This document shows positions 55,786-64,000 of a stretch of DNA of 64,000 bases, piece after piece (the first letter of the stretch is position 1; the number at the start of each line of letters is the position of its first letter). The position numbers and the translations under genes are program-made. The notes below the pieces were generated by a model. The model saw only the letters and a list, made by a program, of their open reading frames with translations. It made no database searches and had not been told where the DNA came from. The stretch is from Lachnospiraceae bacterium (lineage in GTDB: Bacteria > Bacillota > Clostridia > Lachnospirales > Lachnospiraceae): positions 276,357 through 340,356 of the forward strand of contig JAAUZK010000024.1 of the NCBI GenBank assembly GCA_014804655.1, in the 5' to 3' direction.

Positions 55786-56607
55786 ATGCTCTATCACTAC
55801 ACAGACTTTACCGCATTCGACGGGATCATCCGCTGCGGCGAACTGAGACTTAACAATATCTTAAATATGAACGACGCTTCCGAGATGACACTTTTCATGA
55901 ACGGAATCTGCAAAGCCGTCATCGAAAAGCTACGCACAGACGGAGATCACGACCGACTCCGCGAAGCGCAGAATTTTTTTGTCAGGGAAATGGAAGAAGA
56001 ATTTCATTACTCTGCCTATGCGGCATGTTTCTCAAGATACCGCGATGATGCCGCCCAGTGGGAGCGCTACGGACATCTTGGTCAGGGTGTATGCATCGCT
56101 TTCCATGAGGCGCTTATGAAGAAGATGGTCGGCGGCGTCGTCTCACTTCAGGAAGTATATTATCAGGCCGATGTGCGGGAACATCATCTCGTGGGCGAAT
56201 TTTACCGGCTGTTCAAGAATGCTGAACAGTTGTCGGAAAATCTGCCCCGATTACGAGATCTGATGAACGATGCCTGGGTGGAATCAGCCGCCTTCAAGCA
56301 CCCTTCTTTCGCAAACGAACGGGAATTCCGGTTAGTGGTCTCACCGTTCATCTCCAACGATTTTGCCGTAGAGCCGAAATATCATGTGGCACGGGGTAGA
56401 ATCAAAAAATATTATCCGCTGGACTTAAACCGTATGTGCGGCAAATTAAATCTGCATCTGTCGGACCTGGTAGGCGAGATCATCATCGGTCCCACCTCCT
56501 CTCAGTCCCTTCCGATCTTACAGGATTATTTAGAGGACTGCGGTTTGAATATCCTGAAGGACAAGATCAGCATGTCAGATTGTCCTCTGCGCCAACCGAC
56601 ATCCTGA
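55786..56607 (+). CDS. DUF2971 protein
   Basis: The 273-residue protein has the DUF2971 pattern: LYHYTDFTAFDGIIRCGELR and LNNILNMNDASEMTLF at the N-terminus and AACFSRYRDDAAQWERYGHL in the middle. The domain is seen in many phage-defence and toxin-like contexts, but its activity is not known. The start at 55786 follows GGAGG by six bases; two codons upstream is another ATG. The gene stands alone with its own promoter and a strong terminator. Base composition is closer to the rest of the chromosome than to the AT-rich block at its left. Confidence 0.85.
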   Translation: MLYHYTDFTAFDGIIRCGELRLNNILNMNDASEMTLFMNGICKAVIEKLRTDGDHDRLREAQNFFVREMEEEFHYSAYAACFSRYRDDAAQWERYGHLGQGVCIAFHEALMKKMVGGVVSLQEVYYQADVREHHLVGEFYRLFKNAEQLSENLPRLRDLMNDAWVESAAFKHPSFANEREFRLVVSPFISNDFAVEPKYHVARGRIKKYYPLDLNRMCGKLNLHLSDLVGEIIIGPTSSQSLPILQDYLEDCGLNILKDKISMSDCPLRQPTS

Positions 56608-56630
56608 CGTATTTTTCACTTATATACAGA

Positions 56631-56702
56631 ACACCCTGAACATCGCTTTGATACAGCAAATATTAAGATGTATCGTCACCGACATTCAGGGTGTATTATA
56701 TT
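56631..56702 (+). terminator. Terminator of the DUF2971 gene
   Basis: Arms ACACCCTGAA (56631-56640) and TTCAGGGTGT (56685-56694) enclose a GATAC/GTATC inner stem; ATTATATTG follows. Confidence 0.75.
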
Positions 56703-56777
56703 GTCATTTATGATATTTGTTACTCTTCACGCCACACATACTACACAGTGTAATAACCTGTATCAAATCATCACTAA

Positions 56778-57542
56778 TTACTTCGCCGCCGTCACGGAAG
56801 TAATATGGGGATTTACGCCCTCATACCAATACAGGAAGCCTTCCATATCAATTTTATCACCGATATTTAAGGCTTTCACAGCCGCATACACATCCGTCGT
56901 CTTGTCACGCAGATAAGACTCTACCGTAAAGGTATAAGTATTACCGTCAAGTGATACATTGAAATACAAGTCATCTCCGTCCTGTCCTGAGCCGTCCCAG
57001 TTGTACAGAAAAGCAACATCGTTTCCATCATCATCCTGACCGGCAGCCTCCACGGTCATTCCTTTAAAGGATACAAACTTATTCTGGTGATTGATTAAAT
57101 CATCGGAACTAAGCAGTGATGTGACATCCTCTGCGGCCGCTACATAATTTCCGTCTTCAATCTCAAAAGTAGCGCCCTCTGCAATCTCTACTTCTCCCGA
57201 CCATTCCGCTTTATATCCGGTTACTTTAATCTTCGTTCCCGTTGTCAGCTTCTTATAGTCATCTTCGGAACAAGTAATATTGTATACAAAATAAGCTCCA
57301 TCCTTATCCTGCGTATACAGAGTAGCCTTATTGTCCCACCATGACTGCTTGTCCTGCACATATGTCTCAATCACAACTTCTGAATCTAACGGGGCCGCCA
57401 CATATTCATCATATGTCATGACACCCTCGGATTTTACATCCGCCGCACTGCTCTCAGACGTTGTATCTCCGCCCTTAGAACCACATCCAGCACAAGTTAA
57501 CACAAGTGCCGAAGCCAAAAGTAATGTTATAAATTTTTTCAT
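56778..57542 (-). CDS. Predicted lipoprotein with OB-fold-like domains
   Basis: The 254-residue product has a lipoprotein signal (MKKFITLLLASALVLTCAGC, lipobox LTCAGC), a short Ser/Thr/Ala linker and two similar beta-rich parts: TKIKVTGYKAEWSGEVEIAE and, at the C-terminus, GDKIDMEGFLYWYEGVNPHI. The pattern resembles tandem OB-fold domains of secreted Clostridia proteins, some of which bind nucleic acid or sugars. No enzyme motif is visible. It has its own promoter, starting in the end of the binding-protein gene, and is followed by the DUF2971 terminator region. Function unknown. Confidence 0.75.
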   Translation of the reverse strand: MKKFITLLLASALVLTCAGCGSKGGDTTSESSAADVKSEGVMTYDEYVAAPLDSEVVIETYVQDKQSWWDNKATLYTQDKDGAYFVYNITCSEDDYKKLTTGTKIKVTGYKAEWSGEVEIAEGATFEIEDGNYVAAAEDVTSLLSSDDLINHQNKFVSFKGMTVEAAGQDDDGNDVAFLYNWDGSGQDGDDLYFNVSLDGNTYTFTVESYLRDKTTDVYAAVKALNIGDKIDMEGFLYWYEGVNPHITSVTAAK

Positions 57543-57612
57543 TTTTGTACCATGCCTTTCTCTTTACCTGCAAGTTTTTTGACCGGAATACTACCGGTCT
57601 ATGCACAAACTA

Positions 57613-57640
57613 AGTATACATGAAATTCACAGGAAATCAA
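57613..57640 (-). promoter_or_regulatory. Promoter of the OB-fold lipoprotein gene
   Basis: Minus-strand TTGATT (57635-57640), 16 bases, TATACT (57613-57618). The -35 box is inside the last codons of the binding-protein gene. A perfect hairpin (GACCGG-N7-CCGGTC, 57581-57599) is at the 5' end of the resulting leader. Confidence 0.75.
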
Positions 57641-59234
57641 TAGCAAATTGTCGAATTACATATACGATCATGCCACCCCAGACAACAACCAGTGCCGTTA
57701 ACAGTATCACGGATGCCTTAGGAAGCGCTCCCAGCTCCTTCTCCCCGGAAGCCAATCGGCTATTCTGTATCCCGATCTGATCCAGCCGGTACAGAGACGT
57801 TGTATCACTGTACAGCTCTGCAATATATTCCGCATCGACCACCTGCCCTCTTCTAACGGATTTCACGGTATTCTCCACGAGCTGTCCGGCAGCATCACGA
57901 AGAGAGGCGGAACCCACGAACACAGGCGTAACGAAAGTATGATCCACGTTGTCAAGCAACAGCTCTGCCGCCTTGATCTTAACTTCATAATGCAAGTCGG
58001 CATCTGCGCCGATTTCAGACAAATACTCTTTGTATGCGACGGACTCCTGTGCCTTTGTCGTCACAGGCACATACCCTTCCGTCTCTGCATAAGCGACCTG
58101 TACCTCATTCGTCAGCAGATACTGTGTAAACAACCACGAGGCCATAACCTCCTGCGGATCTTCTTTATTGAAAACACAGACTGACGGTCCCTGAGATATC
58201 ATGCTTGGATTTCCCACATCAAACTGCGGAATCATCATGACCGCAGTCTCAAATTCAACGATCTTATCCTCACTGATATCACATAACGGTGCGTCCGTCC
58301 CCATCCATGTGGCACCCGCCGTGGAATCTATGGCGAAGATACACTGACCGGCATTCAGGAAATTCGCCGGATAGCTTGAAATCTTAAAAGTAGAAAATGC
58401 ACCGCTGTCACCGTGTGCCGCAACGGTTGTCAGAAGCTCCGATGTGGTATCGTTAAAAAGCAGGATATTTCCGCTCTCGTCAGAATATCCGGCACCTTTT
58501 TGTCTCAACATCTGAATCATCATGTTATCTGTGGATTTGTAGATAAAAGGAATCATCACCTTCTGCCCGTTGACTAGAAACGTGCCGTCCGCATCCTGCT
58601 CCATCGCAGCCTCGGAAACCTCCCATATAAAGTCCCATGTAAGGACCTCGGGCAAGGTATACCCCAAGGCTTCCACATAAGTCTTGTTCACGTAACAGGC
58701 TTCCGTGGAACGCATGTATGGAAGGGCATAGCAGCGTCCGTCAATAGAACATTCCTCCAAAAACTTCGGAATGATCTCCGACACTTTAGGAGAATCAAAC
58801 TTTACCTCGCTCCCGTCAAGTCCATATGCCCCATCCGCATACAGTTCATCCAGCGGGACTACCAGATTCGTTCCCGTCAGATATGTGGCAATATGATCCG
58901 GATAAGTAATACATACGTTAGGCGTGGTGTCTGTGGCAATATTCGTGATCACATCGTTGTAGATCTTGCCATAATCCGTATAGAGGCGCAGATTCACGGT
59001 AATATTCGGATACAGCGTCTCAAACTCATCGATCGCTCTCTCATAGATCGCCGTCTGTGTTTTATTGGTATCATTCTTCGCCCAGAACGTGATCTCATAT
59101 TCTCTTGTATCATCAAACTGCTCCGGCATTTCGAAGACAGAAAGCCCTTCCCTGCCATGACAGCCCGACAGTATGAATGCGCAGCCGCATAATATAGCCG
59201 GCCATAATATTCGGTTGAAAATATTTTTCCTCAT
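57627..59234 (-). CDS. Extracellular solute-binding lipoprotein with a C-terminal transmembrane helix
   Basis: The 535-residue protein is a family 1 (sugar-type) solute-binding protein: signal with lipobox LSGC (about 21-24), EITFWAKNDTNKTQTAIYER and further ABC-binding features such as PALPYMRSTEACYVNKTYVE-like segments (about 165-190), plus DGRCYALPYMRSTEACY. At the C-terminus, after the usual end, a hydrophobic helix appears (ASVILLTALVVVWGGMIVYV), unusual for this class because the lipid anchor alone would suffice. Its start overlaps the permease stop by four bases (ATGA). It would deliver a sugar or glycerol derivative to the permease. Confidence 0.9.
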   Translation of the reverse strand: MRKNIFNRILWPAILCGCAFILSGCHGREGLSVFEMPEQFDDTREYEITFWAKNDTNKTQTAIYERAIDEFETLYPNITVNLRLYTDYGKIYNDVITNIATDTTPNVCITYPDHIATYLTGTNLVVPLDELYADGAYGLDGSEVKFDSPKVSEIIPKFLEECSIDGRCYALPYMRSTEACYVNKTYVEALGYTLPEVLTWDFIWEVSEAAMEQDADGTFLVNGQKVMIPFIYKSTDNMMIQMLRQKGAGYSDESGNILLFNDTTSELLTTVAAHGDSGAFSTFKISSYPANFLNAGQCIFAIDSTAGATWMGTDAPLCDISEDKIVEFETAVMMIPQFDVGNPSMISQGPSVCVFNKEDPQEVMASWLFTQYLLTNEVQVAYAETEGYVPVTTKAQESVAYKEYLSEIGADADLHYEVKIKAAELLLDNVDHTFVTPVFVGSASLRDAAGQLVENTVKSVRRGQVVDAEYIAELYSDTTSLYRLDQIGIQNSRLASGEKELGALPKASVILLTALVVVWGGMIVYVIRQFAIDFL

Positions 59235-60127
59235 CCCTTCGTGCCTCCTCTGGAAACGCCCTCCATGATTTTCTTATGGAACACGAGAAACAACAGGATC
59301 AAAGGTACCGAAATCACTACTACCGCCGCCATCATCGCCGGAATATTCTCACGTCCGAAACCGTTCTCACGAATCTCCTGAATCCCGTTAGATACAAGAA
59401 AATAATCCGGATCATCCGTGATCAGACGCGGCCATACATAAGAATTCCAGCATTCAATCACTTTCAGGATCGTAATCGTCACAAGCGTCGGCTTGGAGAT
59501 CGGTATCATCACCCGAAGCAGATACCTTAAGTCAGATGTGCCGTCCACTTTCGCGGCATAATACAGACTGTCCGGTATCTGTTCAAAATTCTCCTTGAGC
59601 AGATAAACATAAAAGACCGACATCACTGACGGCAGAATCAATCCGGCGAAGGAATTGCGCATATCAAGATTCGTGACCGTCATAAAATTCGTAATAACTG
59701 CCAGCTCGTTCGGAATCATCATCATGGAGAGGAAAATAACGAACATGACATTCTTCCCCCGAAATTCCAGCCTTGCAAACGCAAATGCCGCTAACGTAAT
59801 CACCACCAGCATAACAAGCGTAGTCACCAGCGTAAAGATCAACGTATTTAACAGATAACGTCCGAGCGGCACTGCGGTAAATGCTTCCACATAATTCTGC
59901 ATGGTCGGAGGCAACGTGAAGAATCTTGGAATATATTCGGCATTATACGCACTGTAACTCTTGACAGAAGTCAAAACCATCCAGTAAAACGGAAATAATA
60001 CAATAACAGCCCACACCGATAACAGAATATAGGTGATGACCGCCGCAGTTTTCTTACGCCTGCGGGCAGTCATTTCTATTGTTTGATAAGCAGTCATATT
60101 CTTCTGCTCAATTACCTTTTCTACCAT
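59231..60127 (-). CDS. ABC sugar transporter permease, MalG/UgpE-type
   Basis: The 298-residue protein has six membrane helices and the EAA loop YYAAKVDGTSDLRYLLRVMI that contacts the ATPase. N-terminus has a basic MTARRRKKTAAVITYILLSV. It is the second permease of a heterodimer. AGAGG lies about eight bases before the ATG. The gene overlaps the binding-protein gene by four bases and follows the first permease with about 35 bases between. Confidence 0.92.
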   Translation of the reverse strand: MVEKVIEQKNMTAYQTIEMTARRRKKTAAVITYILLSVWAVIVLFPFYWMVLTSVKSYSAYNAEYIPRFFTLPPTMQNYVEAFTAVPLGRYLLNTLIFTLVTTLVMLVVITLAAFAFARLEFRGKNVMFVIFLSMMMIPNELAVITNFMTVTNLDMRNSFAGLILPSVMSVFYVYLLKENFEQIPDSLYYAAKVDGTSDLRYLLRVMIPISKPTLVTITILKVIECWNSYVWPRLITDDPDYFLVSNGIQEIRENGFGRENIPAMMAAVVVISVPLILLFLVFHKKIMEGVSRGGTKG

Positions 60128-60163
60128 AATAACAACCTCTTAGAACAGTCCATTTCTATATTT

Positions 60164-61069
60164 TTAATAATGCACTTTTCTTTTACTAATCAGCAGATTG
60201 ATGCAGGTGATCGTAAATACAATGGCAAACAGCAGGATTGCCGCTGCCGATGCATAGGAGGGATATCCGCCGCTGTCCCCGTAGAGCATATCATAGACAT
60301 AGCCTACGATAGTATTCATTCCTGCCGCATTCAGATTCGTGCCGAACAGAGCCACCACATCGCTATACGCTTTAAATGCCCCGATAAATCCCGTTATAAT
60401 CAGATAAAATATCATCGGTGATATCATCGGCAATGTGATTCTTGCGAAAGTCCTGAACCTCGATGTGCCATCTACCTTCGCCGCATTATAATACTGCTGA
60501 TCCACCGCTGCCAGCGCACTGGTCAGAATCAGAATCTTAAAGGGCATGACAACCCATATCGTATAAAAGCATAAGACAAACATCTTCGCCCAGTAAGGTC
60601 CGTCAATAAAATCTACGCCTTCTCCGCCGAAGCACCTGATCAACAGATTAATCAATCCGTCGGAATACGCGGTCTTCTTGAACAGAATCATAAACACCAT
60701 GCCGACTGCCAGCGTATTGGTCACATAAGGCAGGAAATATATGGTCTGAAACAAGTCGCGAAAGGGCTTTACGGCGTTTAACCCAAGGGAAATAAGCAGT
60801 GCGATCCCTGTGGAAAGCGGCACGGTAATTATCACTAACAGGAAAGTGTTCTTCAACGCCTGCAAGAAGTAAGGATCCCGCAGAACATATGCATAATTAT
60901 AAGAACCGATACCAAAATAGGTCTGGGACGCCGAATTATATCCCTCCTCAAAAGAATAGACCAGAACATCGACTAACGGGTACACCATGAAGACTCCCAG
61001 AAAGAGAACCGCCGGCAAAAGATAGAGCCACCCTTTTAAATTACTGTTGCTTATTTTGTCACGCTTCAT
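60164..61069 (-). CDS. ABC sugar transporter permease, MalF/UgpA-type
   Basis: The 301-residue protein has six helices, starting with GWLYLLPAVLFLGVFMVYPL, and an EAA loop YYNAAKVDGTSRFRTFARIT. The start ATGA overlaps the ATPase stop by four bases, and GGGGAG of the ribosome site is in the ATPase gene. It forms the channel with the second permease. Confidence 0.92.
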   Translation of the reverse strand: MKRDKISNSNLKGWLYLLPAVLFLGVFMVYPLVDVLVYSFEEGYNSASQTYFGIGSYNYAYVLRDPYFLQALKNTFLLVIITVPLSTGIALLISLGLNAVKPFRDLFQTIYFLPYVTNTLAVGMVFMILFKKTAYSDGLINLLIRCFGGEGVDFIDGPYWAKMFVLCFYTIWVVMPFKILILTSALAAVDQQYYNAAKVDGTSRFRTFARITLPMISPMIFYLIITGFIGAFKAYSDVVALFGTNLNAAGMNTIVGYVYDMLYGDSGGYPSYASAAAILLFAIVFTITCINLLISKRKVHY

Positions 61070-62193
61070 AAACTTTTCTCCCCGAAATAGATTCTCTTCT
61101 GCGTCTCCTTATCAAACAGAAACACTTTGCGGGATATAAGGGAAAAGTTTACGAAGGTTCCTTCTTCTTTCCGCCCCGCATTCAGACTGATCTTATGATC
61201 CGTACTTAAGATCGCACGAATCGTAGGATTTACGGAGGCCGCATTCGTGCATACTACACTGATATCCCTTCCCATCACTTCCACTCTGTCTAATCGGCAG
61301 CGAAACGCCCCGTCTTCCTTCAGCACGAAACCCTCGGGTCTGATTCCCACATAGACCTGCCTGTCTGCAACGCCCCCGATCTGCATAACGACATCCTCCC
61401 CGATAATGAGTCTGCCATCCTGTACCTGTCCTTCAAAAACATTAATCGGCGGCGTTCCGAGGAACCTGGCAACAAAAAGATTCGCCGGACTGTCATAGAC
61501 CTCCTGAGGTTCGCCGATCTGCTGGATCTCTCCTTCCTTCATCACAACGATTCTGTCGGAGATACTCATAGCTTCCTCCTGGTCGTGTGTCACAAAGATG
61601 GTGGTGATGCCTGTCTCCTGCTGAATTCTTCTGATCTCTTCCCTGGTCTGGATTCGCAGACGTGCATCGAGATTGGAAAGCGGTTCATCCAGCAAAAGCA
61701 CTTTCGGTCTTTTCACAAGTGCACGGGCAATCGCCACCCTCTGCTGCTGTCCTCCTGAAAGTTCTTTCGGCTTACGCTCCATCAGATCATCGATCTGAAC
61801 TAACTTCGCCGCCTCTGTTACCTTTTCAAGCATCTCAGACTTAGAGAGCTTGTCCCTGCCCTTAAGATTTTGAAGCGGGAAGAGGATATTCTGCTTCACG
61901 TTCAGATGCGGATAAAGGGCATAATTCTGAAATACCAGACCGATTCCCCGATTCTCCGGCGGAAGATCCGTGACATCCTCATCTCCGAAAAAGATTCTTC
62001 CTTCCGTGGGTTTCAACAATCCACTGATTAGATTGAGCGCCGTGCTCTTACCGCATCCGGAAGGTCCCAACAGACCGATCAGTTTGCCGTCCGGAATCTC
62101 AAAATTGAAATCGTTGACAGCTATCACATCCGTATGAATTTTCCTGTCCCTGCTCGGAAATTTTTTTGTCAGATTCTTCAATACTACTTTCAT
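61066..62193 (-). CDS. ABC transporter ATPase, UgpC/MsmK-type
   Basis: The 375-residue ATPase has Walker A GPSGCGKST (43-51), the Q-loop in VFQNYALYPHL, signature ELSGGQQQRVAIARAL, Walker B KVLLLDEPLSNLD and switch His in THDQEEAM. The C-terminal OB/TOBE domain (about 240-375) is of the CUT1 sugar-transporter type. Being encoded with its own permeases and binding protein it is a dedicated ATPase. The gene order ATPase-permease-permease-binding protein resembles ugp operons, but glycerol-3-phosphate is only one possible substrate. Confidence 0.93.
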   Translation of the reverse strand: MKVVLKNLTKKFPSRDRKIHTDVIAVNDFNFEIPDGKLIGLLGPSGCGKSTALNLISGLLKPTEGRIFFGDEDVTDLPPENRGIGLVFQNYALYPHLNVKQNILFPLQNLKGRDKLSKSEMLEKVTEAAKLVQIDDLMERKPKELSGGQQQRVAIARALVKRPKVLLLDEPLSNLDARLRIQTREEIRRIQQETGITTIFVTHDQEEAMSISDRIVVMKEGEIQQIGEPQEVYDSPANLFVARFLGTPPINVFEGQVQDGRLIIGEDVVMQIGGVADRQVYVGIRPEGFVLKEDGAFRCRLDRVEVMGRDISVVCTNAASVNPTIRAILSTDHKISLNAGRKEEGTFVNFSLISRKVFLFDKETQKRIYFGEKSL

Positions 62194-62211
62194 TTCAATA
62201 TCCGTACCTTT

Positions 62212-63483
62212 CTACAACACATGCGCTGCCGCTCTTCCTGCCACGATACCACTGCTCCACGCCCACTGCAAATTATAGCCGCCGCATATACCATCGATAT
62301 CCAGTATCTCTCCTGCAAAGAAAAGATGTGGAACGAGCTTTGACTCCAGTGTGCGGGTCACCTCCCTGCAGTCCACGCCACCGGCACATACCTGTGCCTG
62401 CTCAAAAGAATTCGTTCCATTGACCACCACCGGAAAAGATCGGAAAAGACCGGCCAGTTTCACCCGAGATACCGTAGGCACATCCGTCGCCCGATCCGTC
62501 TCCCTGATTCCTGCCAATTTCAGAAGAAGAAGTCCGATCTTCTTATTGACCAGTCCGGTCACAAACTGATCCATCGTCTGCATACTCTGCCTGTTCCACC
62601 TGTCTTCCCAGAAACCGGCGCCTTTCTCGTATCTTCCGTTCACCGTGGTATTATCATCTCCCACATCCGTAGCCATAGAACCATCCGGCATCAGATCGAT
62701 CTCAATCGTAACCCGTCTGCGTTCCTGCAGCGCATACGCCGCCTCTCTGCTCAGTTGAAATACAGGAATGCCGGAAATGCCGTAATTCGTCCATTGCAGC
62801 TCGCCACGCTGCGTCTGCATGGTCTTATCGTCTATCCGTAATGTTAATCCTGCCTCACAGCGCACACCCGCCACCCGCTTATAGAAATCTTCCTGACAAT
62901 GTAGTGCAACAAGCGCCGGAACAAGGGGAATAATACGATGCCCCAGTTTCCGTGCCAGCGCGGCTCCTGCGCCGTCCGACCCCGTCGCTGGGGCTGCACT
63001 GCCACCACAGGCAAGTATTACCGCATCGTAACGTTCTTTCCGTCCTTCCTTCGTCATCACGGTCAGCCCATCACTCTGCCTGATCAGGTCGGCCACCTGC
63101 TGATTCGTATGTACACACACCCTTTGCCGTTCCAGCTCAAACCGGAGAACATCCTGCACGGTTGAAGCCTGTTCGCTGGCAGGATACAGATAACCGTTCC
63201 GATTTTTAATCCGCATGCCCAATCCGGAGAAAAACTCTTTCGTCTGCGCCACACCGACAGTCCCATACAGGTCTTCGACAAGCGATACACCGCTGCCATA
63301 GTAACATTCCGGACTCATCTCTTCATTGGAGAAGTTACACTTGCCGTTTCCCGTTGACAGAAGCTTCCTTCCAACCCTGTCATTTCTCTCATATATCGTC
63401 ACCTGCGCGCCTGCCCGCGCCGCATGGATGGCAGCCGTCATCCCCGCCGCGCCGCCGCCGACCACAGCAATTTTTCTATTCAT
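62212..63483 (-). CDS. HI0933/YhiN-type flavoprotein
   Basis: The 423-residue protein has an FAD-binding Rossmann fold (IAVVGGGAAGMTAAIHAARA, YERNDRVGRKLLSTGNGKCN) and the family motifs NRNGYLYPASEQASTVQDVL and, at the C-terminus, CAGGVDCREV with LFFAGEILDIDGICGGYNLQ. Family members are called aminoacetone oxidase-like, but the substrate is not proven. GGAGG is five to six bases before the ATG at 63483; the frame runs to 63540. It lies 18 bases upstream of the importer operon and may drive or share its transcript. Confidence 0.92.
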   Translation of the reverse strand: MNRKIAVVGGGAAGMTAAIHAARAGAQVTIYERNDRVGRKLLSTGNGKCNFSNEEMSPECYYGSGVSLVEDLYGTVGVAQTKEFFSGLGMRIKNRNGYLYPASEQASTVQDVLRFELERQRVCVHTNQQVADLIRQSDGLTVMTKEGRKERYDAVILACGGSAAPATGSDGAGAALARKLGHRIIPLVPALVALHCQEDFYKRVAGVRCEAGLTLRIDDKTMQTQRGELQWTNYGISGIPVFQLSREAAYALQERRRVTIEIDLMPDGSMATDVGDDNTTVNGRYEKGAGFWEDRWNRQSMQTMDQFVTGLVNKKIGLLLLKLAGIRETDRATDVPTVSRVKLAGLFRSFPVVVNGTNSFEQAQVCAGGVDCREVTRTLESKLVPHLFFAGEILDIDGICGGYNLQWAWSSGIVAGRAAAHVL

Positions 63484-63592
63484 ATTAACCTCCATGCCGC
63501 TGTTTTGTATCAGCACACAAAACGCAGTATTTCTTAGCAAGACATCCTTTGATGCAGGCCTTAGAAGTACTTTTTACGTTAATATGATACCC

Positions 63593-64000
63593 TCAACTCG
63601 AATAAGATTCAAGGAAATTATATAGTTCTTCCTCCGTCTCAATATACTTTCCCCGCATAATCTCCGCCTGTAGCCCATCGTCAAGACTGGCAAGCAGAAT
63701 ATCCGTATTCATATAGAGTGTCCGCTTGTCCTCCTGATAAACAACAATAAAATGATCGGATACCATAAGATAATAACCTTTATTCTCTTCTTGTTTATAA
63801 TATTTACAGATCACCACCCTATCCTTGGAAAAGGCGGTCAGCTCAATCGTCTCAAATCCCTGCTCTAATTCCGTCAGCGGCGGATTCCGGTCGTAGGATT
63901 CCAGTTCCTGAAGAAGCCCATCCCGGTCCAGACCGATATATTTGACCGGCACATTCTCCTCTTTTTCATTCACAGTACCACTCATCAGATCTACTTCCTC
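63593..64000 (-). CDS. BofC-C-like domain protein, C-terminal part
   Basis: The reading frame stays open to the window edge (codons for EEVDL precede the internal Met at 63985), so this is the end of a longer protein. The visible 135 residues include PVKYIGLDRDGLLQELESYD, NKGYYLMVSDHFIVVYQED and the C-terminal IMRGKYIETEEELYNFLESY, which resembles the BofC C-terminal domain found in membrane or secreted proteins of sporulating Clostridia. The N-terminal part, with any signal or membrane segment, is outside the window. Function is unknown; in Bacillus BofC controls a sporulation protease. Confidence 0.7.
   Translation of the reverse strand, partial: EEVDLMSGTVNEKEENVPVKYIGLDRDGLLQELESYDRNPPLTELEQGFETIELTAFSKDRVVICKYYKQEENKGYYLMVSDHFIVVYQEDKRTLYMNTDILLASLDDGLQAEIMRGKYIETEEELYNFLESYSS

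Overview
The window is a chromosomal stretch from an anaerobic Gram-positive bacterium of the class Clostridia, most like the family Lachnospiraceae. This is inferred from the short-form HisG that needs HisZ, the XpaC/TelA pair, a second type II topoisomerase pair, a YlbJ-like membrane protein, DUF896, a BofC-C-like domain, class II-like LeuC/LeuD, strong AGGAGG-type ribosome sites and moderate GC with AT-rich spacers. Most genes lie on the minus strand. I see no rRNA, tRNA, CRISPR array, transposase, integrase or prophage.

Layout. 1-1660: the 5' end of a radical SAM gene, a pair of abutting hairpins, a small membrane protein and an AT-rich spacer. 1664-7005: a histidine operon (hisZ-hisG-hisD-hisB-hisIE) with a near-consensus promoter and a terminator; the HisIE protein carries an extra, apparently catalytically dead, HisA/HisF-like barrel. 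7080-10650: recU, an RluA-family pseudouridine synthase, a membrane protein, a YbaK-type editing protein and a short-chain dehydrogenase. 10800-16900: xpaC-telA on the plus strand, meeting ygiQ tail to tail, then a HAD hydrolase and rsuA. 17050-25800: a YlbJ-like protein, a membrane-tethered amidase with a small coupled ORF in front, a coiled-coil protein, coaD, rsmD and a parC/parE pair. 25850-31050: signalling genes (hybrid histidine kinase, GGDEF protein) around two genes of unknown function. 31083-42400: leucine and branched-chain biosynthesis (leuC, leuD, LysR, ilvC, two ACT-type regulatory subunits, ilvB), a cobalamin-dependent methionine synthase, a lipoprotein and upp, divergent from a uracil permease. 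44100-49480: an HMA protein with an ArsR regulator, proA and proB separated by five genes including a mazEF module. 49560-51930: a methyltransferase and a COG2509 flavoprotein. 51950-55630: an AT-richer block with an ABC exporter behind a leader-peptide attenuator, an acetyltransferase and a methyltransferase. 55780-64000: a DUF2971 protein, an OB-fold-like lipoprotein, a complete Ugp/Msm-type ABC importer (ATPase, two permeases, binding protein), an HI0933-type flavoprotein and the end of a BofC-C-like gene.

The genes work mainly in amino-acid synthesis (His, Leu, Ile/Val, Met, Pro), RNA modification, chromosome topology and envelope functions. The most interesting non-routine signals are: (1) a 13-residue leader peptide followed by an intrinsic terminator in front of an ABC exporter; (2) two double-hairpin elements of the same architecture far apart; (3) the three-domain HisIE protein; (4) a dispersed short repeat with a CAAACTCG core; and (5) a 53-codon ORF coupled to a TTG-started amidase. 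Coordinates of starts were adjusted by ribosome-site position, and all functional calls rest on motif recognition by eye.
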